Translations under genes and position numbers: made by a program
Notes under the pieces: generated by a model
Told to the model about the DNA's origin: nothing
Database searches by the model: none
Seen by the model: the letters and a program-made list of their open reading frames with translations, nothing else
Part shown: positions 6,233 to 10,925 of the stretch, one piece after another
How positions within the stretch are numbered: the stretch's first letter is position 1
Layout: each line of letters begins with the position of its first letter
Assembly: GCA_900555605.1 (NCBI GenBank)
Contig: USLW01000039.1
Span: forward strand, 1-10,925
Direction of reading: 5' to 3'
Source: an uncultured Clostridium sp.
Lineage (GTDB): Bacteria; Bacillota; Clostridia; UBA1212; UBA1255
DNA length: 10,925 bases

Positions 6233-7327
6233 CTACAAAATGTTCTTACGGTACTTTTCCTGTTTTGATGCAATTCCCATCAGATAGCATAGAAACGGTG
6301 TTCTTATACATACTTCACAGCATAGAAATGTTGCGCCGTAAGCCAGAAACACGGGTACAACATACAGCAGAACCGTGCTGCCGCCGCAAATGCGGAACAT
6401 AAAATACTGGAACAAAACAACCCAGATGTAATGCAGAATATAAAAAGCGAATGACCTTTGCGAAAGATATTTTGATATCCTTCCGCTGAAATTTAAGTGT
6501 CTTTTTCCTATTCCGAGCAAGGCAAGAAGCATAAACCATTCGGATACAAACTTAGTAATCGTGTTAAGCAGCGGATATTCGGTACCAGACCAAATAAACC
6601 AATATACATTAAGCACGGTTGAGATGAACCCCACACACAAGAAAAAATATTTATATTTCTCTGTTTTGTCTACCGCACGGTCTTTTGAGAAAACATAATA
6701 ACCGATCAGAAATATGTATAGATATTCTGCAAGGCTTTTTCCGCCTATCGAAAGCAATTCACTCAAAAAAAGTATGGGCAATTCCAAAAGACAGATTCCC
6801 CAAAGCGGTATATCGGTTTTACATTCAGACCTGATCTTTTTTTGTACCGCAATGATTCCGGCCGCTATAACTGAAATGGCAAAAAGATACAGAATAAACC
6901 AAAACTGTCCTACAGAAAATCCGCCGTCAGCGCCTGTTAAATCAGTGAATTTTGTAAAGAAAATACGATAATGCCGAAAGAAGCTTCCATCATAACCGCA
7001 GTTAAAGATATCGGCGATATATGTCATTACAGGAGTAAGCAGTAAGGTCCCGAACACAAAAGGAATTAACAGCCTCTTGAATCGCTCTGAAATATATTGT
7101 CCTACGGTTCTTTTCTGCAATGCAAAGTTTGTACTCATACCCGCAAGAAGAAATAAAACCGGCATGAAATATGGACTTAAAAAAACGACGATACTGCTGA
7201 GCAGCCTGTTGCTTTCAAAATATATATAATTCGGTTCGCTCCATGTATTCCACGCCATTGCAGCATGATAAGGGACAAGCAATAAAATGATAAACCATCT
7301 TAAATTGTCAACATAGTGTTTTCGCAT
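6233..7327 (-). CDS. Integral membrane acyltransferase (acyltransferase_3 family)
   Basis: The 364-residue protein has about ten hydrophobic segments. The N-terminus MRKHYVDNLRWFIILLLVPY followed by HAAMAW is the hallmark of the acyltransferase_3/OafA/OpgC-like family; Arg10 and His21 match the conserved Arg and His thought to serve acyl transfer. Such enzymes O-acylate cell-envelope glycans or lipid-linked sugars at the membrane. The ATG at 7327 follows AGAGGGGA at a somewhat long spacing. It lies 38 nt after a wrecked GNAT gene that itself abuts a truncated XRE gene, so the three probably once formed one operon driven from about 7690. It appears complete. The acceptor is unknown, and no glycan genes are adjacent. 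Confidence 0.85.
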   Translation of the reverse strand: MRKHYVDNLRWFIILLLVPYHAAMAWNTWSEPNYIYFESNRLLSSIVVFLSPYFMPVLFLLAGMSTNFALQKRTVGQYISERFKRLLIPFVFGTLLLTPVMTYIADIFNCGYDGSFFRHYRIFFTKFTDLTGADGGFSVGQFWFILYLFAISVIAAGIIAVQKKIRSECKTDIPLWGICLLELPILFLSELLSIGGKSLAEYLYIFLIGYYVFSKDRAVDKTEKYKYFFLCVGFISTVLNVYWFIWSGTEYPLLNTITKFVSEWFMLLALLGIGKRHLNFSGRISKYLSQRSFAFYILHYIWVVLFQYFMFRICGGSTVLLYVVPVFLAYGATFLCCEVCIRTPFLCYLMGIASKQEKYRKNIL

Positions 7328-7365
7328 GTTGATATTATCCCCTCTTTTCTGACAAATTCCCGTTA

Positions 7366-7517
7366 TCAGCTTTCAAGCGAAATCCAGTATCTCTGTATCA
7401 CGCCGGATTTGCTGAGTCCGACTGTATCAGGCTGCCAGAATGGAACATCTCTATTCGGTATTCCATGACCTGCTTTTCATATGCCTTTGCAGGCGGGATC
7501 AGCTTGATTCTTTGCAT
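7366..7517 (-). pseudogene. GNAT N-acetyltransferase with internal deletion
   Basis: The ATG at 7517 follows GAGGAGAAAG and opens MQRIKLIPPAKAYEKQVMEY (residues 1-20) then RIEMFHSGSL, typical of the N-terminus of a Firmicutes GNAT acetyltransferase. That frame stops at 7398. In another frame the sequence continues KSGVIQRYWISLES and stops at 7366, and IQRYWIxL is the usual last strand of the same family. About 120 residues, including the acetyl-CoA-binding motif, are gone. Both ends survive, so this is a deletion rather than a truncation. It lies between the XRE fragment and the acyltransferase. It is non-functional. Confidence 0.6.
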
Positions 7518-7530
7518 AAATACTTTCTCC

Positions 7531-7650
7531 TCAAAACCACATTGCCTGCTCATCGCATTTCCGCATGATGCCTGCCATGGCCATCAAATCCTTTTTGCGC
7601 AGATCAAGATCAATAAGCAGTTTCCAAGGCTTTTTATAGCTGATTACCAT
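7531..7650 (-). pseudogene. Truncated XRE (Cro/CI-type) HTH regulator
   Basis: The ATG at 7650 follows CGGAGGA. The 39-residue frame begins MVISYKKPWKLLIDLDLRKK then DLMAMAGI, which matches the start of the short Cro-like regulators of about 70 residues found in Clostridia (ISYKxLWKxLIDxxMKKxDL). The second half of the HTH is missing: after residue 28 it reads MRKCDEQAMWF and stops. The stop codon overlaps the ribosome binding site of the following GNAT fragment, so the two were translationally linked. It probably no longer binds DNA. Confidence 0.6.
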
Positions 7651-7687
7651 CCGTGCGTCCTCCGTATGATAAATATAATACAACTTT

Positions 7688-7696
7688 ATTATAGCA
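7688..7696 (-). promoter_or_regulatory. Extended -10 promoter for the XRE-GNAT-acyltransferase unit
   Basis: On the minus strand TGC-TATAAT (TATAAT at 7693-7688 with TG one base upstream) forms an extended -10 about 38 nt before the XRE start codon. No clear -35 lies at the right distance, which extended -10 promoters tolerate. Confidence 0.5.
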
Positions 7697-7771
7697 CATA
7701 ACGATTGCGAACACCGTCATAATAACGTTGTTGTCAACATAATTTCACAAAATAATCCCGCTTTGCGCTGC

Positions 7772-7873
7772 TCACACGTTTGTCTTTTCTGTTTCATTTT
7801 TAGTCAAAGCTTCCATTTCCTCTATTAATTTTCGATCGTCAGCAAAAGGCTTACAGCGATGATATGCAACAAG
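7772..7873 (-). other. Possible C-terminal gene remnant, unidentified
   Basis: A minus-strand open frame reads LVAYHRCKPFADDRKLIEEM then EALTKNETEKTNV and stops at 7772. The Lys/Glu-rich composition looks like the tail of a real protein, but an in-frame stop closes it at its right end and no start is visible. I cannot assign a family. It overlaps the opposite-strand HTH remnant that starts at 7859. Confidence 0.25.
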
Positions 7874-8013
7874 CAGCCTCTATCTGATTATATACGGCAA
7901 GAAAGAAATATGACTTTAGACGAAGTGGCAATTGTAACAGATGTAAGCAAGCATACGATTTTCTATTAGCCGAGAAAAAGGTGACATGCCCAACAGATAC
8001 TGCTATAGCCTGA
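7859..8013 (+). pseudogene. XRE-type HTH regulator fragment, frameshifted
   Basis: From the ATG at 7859, 36 residues include PLSDYIRQERNMTLDEVAIV then TDVSKHTI, matching the first three helices of a HTH_3/XRE domain, and then stop at 7969. In the next frame the sequence continues AEKKVTCPTDTAIA to a stop at 8013, which fits the usual end of the domain (GKxxPTxDTALxIA). A single frameshift near 7958 therefore interrupts one HTH domain. No ribosome binding site is evident. It overlaps nothing intact and ends 13 bp from the convergent transporter gene. Confidence 0.5.
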
Positions 8014-8025
8014 TTGCGCAATTTA

Positions 8026-8901
8026 TCACCCGATTCCCAAACAAACAAGACCGATAATTCCCACACCAAATGAAATCAGCTGCGTCCGATCCAGCTTCTC
8101 TTTCAAAAAGAAATAAGAGATCAGGCCGCACAGCACGGTGGAACCGCCGTTTACCGCCGGAAAGAAAAACATACTGGCCATCTTTCCCGAAAGAAACAGA
8201 TTCGCCGCATTACTGAAAGCCACAAGTATTCCGATTAAAATGCAGCCCGCCAGTATTTTTCCCTTTACCCGGAACACTTCCGCTTCCGGCCGCCGCTTCC
8301 GTTCCCGCAAGTAAAGCAGGAAGGAAAGTACACCCATAATTGCAAAATTCACAAACAGCAAAGAAAACAGTTCATTCTTATAAGCGGAGCTTTGATGAAT
8401 TTTTTGTACAATGCCCACCAGGCCTGCGCACAGAAACAGTACCAGCGCGTAGCAAAGCCACTTCAGCGTAATATTTTGATGTTTTTTAAAATTTGCCCCG
8501 GTAACAAAGCTGACCACTAAAACAGCGGCTCCCAGTGCCTGCAGCCAACTAAAATTTTCCCGCCAAAACAGCACCCCCGCCACTGCCGGTATGATCATGC
8601 CGCAGGAGCTGAACATCACAGTATAGGACATGGGACCGCAGTGCATTGCTTTGATCGTCGCAAATTGAGATCCCATTGTCATGACGGCAAACACAATTCC
8701 GATCAAAACGGTATAGAGAGAAATCATTTGCAGTCCGCGGGAGAGAATCAAAAAAAGGATTGCAGCAGGCACAGATACAATCGTATTAAATAGATAAAAA
8801 TCCCCTTGACCTTTCATGACGGTCCTGCTGAACCGACTGTTTAAAGTGGAATAGATCGTAGTCGACAGAATGGAACACAACAATAAACCATATAGCAGCA
8901 T
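8026..8901 (-). CDS. DMT-superfamily transporter (EamA-like), ten transmembrane segments
   Basis: The 291-residue protein is very hydrophobic, with about ten membrane segments in two halves of five. It has a short charged loop (RERKRRPEAEVFRVKGK) before the second half's final segments, and the typical closing pattern FFLKEKLDRTQLISFGVGII of EamA/DMT permeases. Such proteins move small metabolites across the cytoplasmic membrane, often as exporters. The ATG at 8901 follows AGGAGA at 8 nt. Upstream are its own promoter and two LacI-type operators, and then the LacI gene, so it is the direct regulatory target of that repressor. The substrate is probably related to the 2-hydroxyacid chemistry at the right edge, but it is not identifiable here. 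Confidence 0.87.
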   Translation of the reverse strand: MLLYGLLLCSILSTTIYSTLNSRFSRTVMKGQGDFYLFNTIVSVPAAILFLILSRGLQMISLYTVLIGIVFAVMTMGSQFATIKAMHCGPMSYTVMFSSCGMIIPAVAGVLFWRENFSWLQALGAAVLVVSFVTGANFKKHQNITLKWLCYALVLFLCAGLVGIVQKIHQSSAYKNELFSLLFVNFAIMGVLSFLLYLRERKRRPEAEVFRVKGKILAGCILIGILVAFSNAANLFLSGKMASMFFFPAVNGGSTVLCGLISYFFLKEKLDRTQLISFGVGIIGLVCLGIG

Positions 8902-8944
8902 TATAAATTCTCCTGTTTTTTATGTAATTTGATTTCACTCCGCA

Positions 8945-8962
8945 TCCGTAATCGGTTACGGA
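8945..8962 (-). promoter_or_regulatory. LacI-type operator, promoter-distal site
   Basis: TCCGTAATCGGTTACGGA is an 18-bp near-perfect palindrome with the AANCGNTT core of LacI/GalR operators. It is the exact reverse complement of the site at 9008-9025. It lies in the leader of the transporter gene, 43 nt before the start codon. Confidence 0.8.
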
Positions 8963-9007
8963 ATGGTCATCAAAACAAACATGCACACAAAAGAAAAACG
9001 CGCAGCG

Positions 9008-9025
9008 TCCGTAACCGATTACGGA
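9008..9025 (+). promoter_or_regulatory. LacI-type operator overlapping the transporter transcription start
   Basis: TCCGTAACCGATTACGGA lies 4 bp downstream of the transporter -10 box, over the expected start of transcription. One further base pair of symmetry on each side (CG...CG) extends it to 22 bp. Its centre is 63 bp from that of the other operator, six turns of B-DNA, which would put both sites on the same face. Confidence 0.82.
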
Positions 9026-9029
9026 CGTC

Positions 9030-9058
9030 ACTATAATGAATCACAAAATATTTGTCAA
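9030..9058 (-). promoter_or_regulatory. Promoter of the DMT transporter gene
   Basis: On the minus strand a perfect TTGACA (9058-9053) and TATAGT (9035-9030) are spaced by 17 bp. It lies 28 bp past the lacI stop codon, with an operator immediately downstream, so the transporter has its own repressible promoter. Read-through from lacI is possible because no terminator separates them. Confidence 0.82.
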
Positions 9059-9085
9059 GTATCTCATCGCTGTCTGCTCTGCATT

Positions 9086-10126
9086 TTACAGTCTATTCAT
9101 ATTCGCGGTAAATACCACCTGCGGATATACATGATATTTCTCAGTCATTTCTTTTCCGCAGATTTGCCGATAAAGTAACTCCACCGCTTTTTTCCCCTGC
9201 AGGTAAGGGTTCTGAAAGATTGTCGCGCGTATGACATGCCGCGACAGCAGATCCCGGGTTTCCTCCATTAGATCCGTTGTAACAATATGAATCGCATGGG
9301 CCGGATCCATCTTTTCCATAATCCTACACGCAATCGGCGCAGAAGCAGTCGCCATATAGACGCCATCCAGCTCCGGACATTCCCGGAGCATTTGATACGT
9401 CATTTCTTCGACAAGCGCGGGAATATCATAATGTTCATAAATCCGAATAGAACGGAAAGGATGATGTGCGCTGTACTTTCGGAAGCCGGCAATATATTCA
9501 TTATGCGGCTTTTTATCGGCATCTCCCGTAAGAATCCCGATATTTCTTTCTCTGCAGCACAGATTCAAAACCTCCGCGGCAAGACCGCCTGCAGATTCTC
9601 CATGGATGCTTACCGAAATAATATCCTCCATATTCCAAAGATCCGCTGTTACACCGGCAATCCGGATTCCCTGCTTCTGAAGCTCCCGAAAAGTATCGTA
9701 AAACGGTTCCGTATTTCCCGCCGGGAGGAAAATCACACCGTCATAATGCGCCTTTGCACATTGCTGAAGCCTTTCACCGATTTCCTTCCGAATACTGCTG
9801 CAGTCATCGGAAAATGAGATAAAATATTCGGCCTGTATATTATATGCCCCAATCTCCGCTAAAGCGCCGTCCATACCGCGCTTGATTTCCATCAGATAGT
9901 TTTCAACAGAACAAATTAAAAAGATCCCGATTCGGACCGCTTTACGGCGCAGGCTTTGCGCTGCCGGATTCATTTTAAAATCCATTTTTTCCGCCATTTC
10001 AAGGACCTTTCGTTTTGTTTCCGCACTGATCTCCGGCTTATTATGCAGCGCACGGTTGACGGTCCCGGTGGAAACCCCTAACGCTTTTGCAATATCATAA
10101 ATCGTAACCTGTCGTTTGCTTTCCAT
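9086..10126 (-). CDS. LacI-family transcriptional regulator
   Basis: The 346-residue protein has an N-terminal LacI HTH (VTIYDIAKALGVSTGTVNRA, residues 7-26), the hinge region MNPAAQSLRR (52-61), and a periplasmic-binding-protein-like effector domain (about 62-345) with the usual motifs (YDGVIFLPAG, GILTGD, DGVYMAT, TTDLMEE, QNPYLQGKKAVELLY). I chose the ATG at 10126 because GGAGAG lies 6 nt before it; the upstream in-frame ATG at 10150 has no ribosome binding site. It is divergent from the 2-hydroxyacid dehydrogenase and upstream of a transporter preceded by two operators of LacI type, which it very probably binds. The effector is likely a sugar, sugar acid or related metabolite. Family assignment is firm; effector and target sites are inference. 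Confidence 0.93.
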   Translation of the reverse strand: MESKRQVTIYDIAKALGVSTGTVNRALHNKPEISAETKRKVLEMAEKMDFKMNPAAQSLRRKAVRIGIFLICSVENYLMEIKRGMDGALAEIGAYNIQAEYFISFSDDCSSIRKEIGERLQQCAKAHYDGVIFLPAGNTEPFYDTFRELQKQGIRIAGVTADLWNMEDIISVSIHGESAGGLAAEVLNLCCRERNIGILTGDADKKPHNEYIAGFRKYSAHHPFRSIRIYEHYDIPALVEEMTYQMLRECPELDGVYMATASAPIACRIMEKMDPAHAIHIVTTDLMEETRDLLSRHVIRATIFQNPYLQGKKAVELLYRQICGKEMTEKYHVYPQVVFTANMNRL

Positions 10127-10173
10127 AATCGCTCTCCGCGCCTGCAGCATGCTATCAAACCTGTGTTCGTACT

Positions 10174-10202
10174 ATTTTACTATATTCATGCATAAAAAGC
10201 AA
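10174..10202 (-). promoter_or_regulatory. Probable lacI promoter
   Basis: On the minus strand TTGCTT (10202-10197) and TAAAAT (10179-10174) are spaced by 17 bp, 47 nt before the chosen lacI start. It is weaker than the divergent promoter. No clear LacI operator overlaps it. Confidence 0.5.
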
Positions 10203-10222
10203 AGAGATGTCAGGCAGGCGAG

Positions 10223-10251
10223 TTGATTTGCCGCAGGTACAATGGTATAAT
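10223..10251 (+). promoter_or_regulatory. Promoter of the 2-hydroxyacid dehydrogenase gene
   Basis: TTGATT (10223-10228), a 17-bp spacer and TATAAT (10246-10251) with an extended TGG directly before it form a strong promoter 29 nt upstream of the start codon. Just downstream, 10256-10273 matches the transporter operators at 11 of 18 positions, including the half-site TTACGG, and may be a degenerate LacI operator. Confidence 0.72.
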
Positions 10252-10280
10252 TGCCCGCGAAACACGTTACGGGAGGACTT

Positions 10281-10925
10281 ATGAAAATCGTAATATTAGA
10301 TGGATATACCACAAATCCCGGCGATATCAGTTTTTCTGAAATGGAAACGCTGGGCCGACTTACCGTATATGACAGAACACCTGCGGAGCTGGTTTTAAAA
10401 CGTGCTTTAGACGCGGATATTTTACTGACAAACAAGACCGTATTGGATGCGGAGCTGATCGAAAGGCTGCCAAACCTGAAATATATCGGACTATTATCCA
10501 CCGGTGTGAATGTCGTGGATCTTCCGGCCTGTGACCGGCGCGGAATCCCAGTTGCAAATGTTCCTGGCTACAGCACTCCCACCGTTGCACAAATGGTCTT
10601 CGCTATGCTGAACACATTGTGCTTTCATGTGCAGCAGCACAGCGATTCGGTACATAACGGCGGCTGGGCAAGATCAAAAGACTTCTGCTATTGGAAAGCG
10701 CCTCTGATTGAGCTCTACCAGAAAACCCTGGGGATCGTCGGATACGGCAGCATCGGAAGACAGGTCGCCGCCATCGGCCGTGCATTTGGTATGCGGATTC
10801 TTGTTTACAGCAGAACAAAGCCGGCAGATCTGCCGGCAGCAGGATTATCACCGGAGGAATGGGTCGCTTTCGAAGAACTGCTGGCACGCGCGGATTTTAT
10901 TACGCTCCATTGCCCGCTTACCGAC
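10281..10925 (+). CDS. D-isomer-specific 2-hydroxyacid dehydrogenase, N-terminal 215 residues, cut by window edge
   Basis: The ATG at 10281 follows GGGAGGA at 5 nt. The frame is open to the right edge (215 codons, about two thirds of the usual 310-330 residues). It shows the N-terminal substrate domain (ADILLTNKTVLDAELIERLP, LSTGVNVVDL, NVPGYSTPTVAQ) and the start of the NAD(P)-binding domain with GIVGYGSIGRQVA (GxGxxG at 154-159) and ADFITLHCPLTD. The catalytic Arg, Glu and His lie beyond the window. The enzyme interconverts a 2-oxoacid and a D-2-hydroxyacid in the cytoplasm; the sequence style resembles glycerate dehydrogenase/hydroxypyruvate reductase relatives, but substrate cannot be fixed. 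It is divergent from lacI, whose product probably controls it. Confidence 0.9.
   Translation, partial: MKIVILDGYTTNPGDISFSEMETLGRLTVYDRTPAELVLKRALDADILLTNKTVLDAELIERLPNLKYIGLLSTGVNVVDLPACDRRGIPVANVPGYSTPTVAQMVFAMLNTLCFHVQQHSDSVHNGGWARSKDFCYWKAPLIELYQKTLGIVGYGSIGRQVAAIGRAFGMRILVYSRTKPADLPAAGLSPEEWVAFEELLARADFITLHCPLTD

Noticed and set aside
7718..7740. Small dyad around GTTGTTGTCAACAT considered as an operator
   Set aside because: The symmetry is short and no promoter in the right place accompanies it.
8013..8022. ATTGCGCAAT palindrome after the transporter stop, considered as a terminator
   Set aside because: It has no loop and no T tract; it is too short for an intrinsic terminator.
8945..9025. 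Inverted 18-bp repeats considered as a second invertible element
   Set aside because: Each copy is itself palindromic with a LacI-type core, and they flank a promoter leader next to a lacI gene. Operators explain them better than recombination sites.
9287..9817. Long 176-residue plus-strand open frame
   Set aside because: It lies entirely antisense within the LacI gene, whose domains are unambiguous. It is a shadow frame with no recognisable motif.
10127..10150. Upstream start giving an eight-residue longer LacI protein
   Set aside because: There is no ribosome binding site before 10150, whereas GGAGAG precedes 10126, and the LacI HTH normally begins within a few residues of the start.

Overview
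The window looks like chromosomal DNA from a gut-type member of the Clostridia (Bacillota). Reasons: strong AGGAGG-type ribosome binding sites, TTGACA/TATAAT promoters, moderate GC content, and gene families typical of that group (PadR, DMT exporters, LacI regulators, Cna-type surface proteins with a dedicated signal peptidase). This placement is inferred from style; no rRNA or marker gene is present.

Left third (1-4044), all genes on the minus strand: a surface-protein (pilus/adhesin-like) operon and its probable switch. In transcription order it holds a broken TetR-family gene (2850-2370), a small coiled-coil protein (2296-1814), a type I signal peptidase (1817-1227, overlapping the previous gene by 4 nt), and the N-terminal 389 residues of a large secreted protein that runs off the left edge (1168-1). 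Upstream lies a 281-bp segment bounded by perfect 17-bp inverted repeats (2878-2894 and 3142-3158). It carries a strong terminator beside the operon and a TTGACA-18-TATAAT promoter that points away from the operon. A complete tyrosine recombinase gene (4044-3202) follows 43 bp beyond the repeat. This is the architecture of an invertible-promoter phase switch, here drawn in the OFF orientation. It is the main discovery of the window.

Middle (4140-6062): a decayed, internally deleted IS3-family remnant of about 450 bp. Next comes a plus-strand two-gene operon, a PadR-like regulator and an alpha/beta hydrolase overlapping by 4 nt, with its own promoter, a putative operator palindrome and a clear terminator.

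6063-8013: one intact gene, an integral-membrane acyltransferase (7327-6233), surrounded by gene debris. The debris is a truncated XRE-type HTH gene and an internally deleted GNAT acetyltransferase upstream, an unidentified reading frame overlapping the start of another truncated small gene downstream, and a second frameshifted XRE gene at 7859-8013. Several of these have kept both ends and lost the middle.

Right third (8026-10925): a LacI-controlled metabolic locus. A LacI-family regulator (10126-9086) is divergent from a D-2-hydroxyacid dehydrogenase (10281 to the right edge). Downstream of lacI, a DMT/EamA transporter (8901-8026) has its own promoter with two LacI-type operators that are exact reverse complements, centred 63 bp apart. 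The likely logic is repression of transport, and perhaps catabolism, of a small hydroxyacid or sugar acid until an effector binds LacI; the substrate cannot be read from the sequence. No tRNA, rRNA or CRISPR array was seen.
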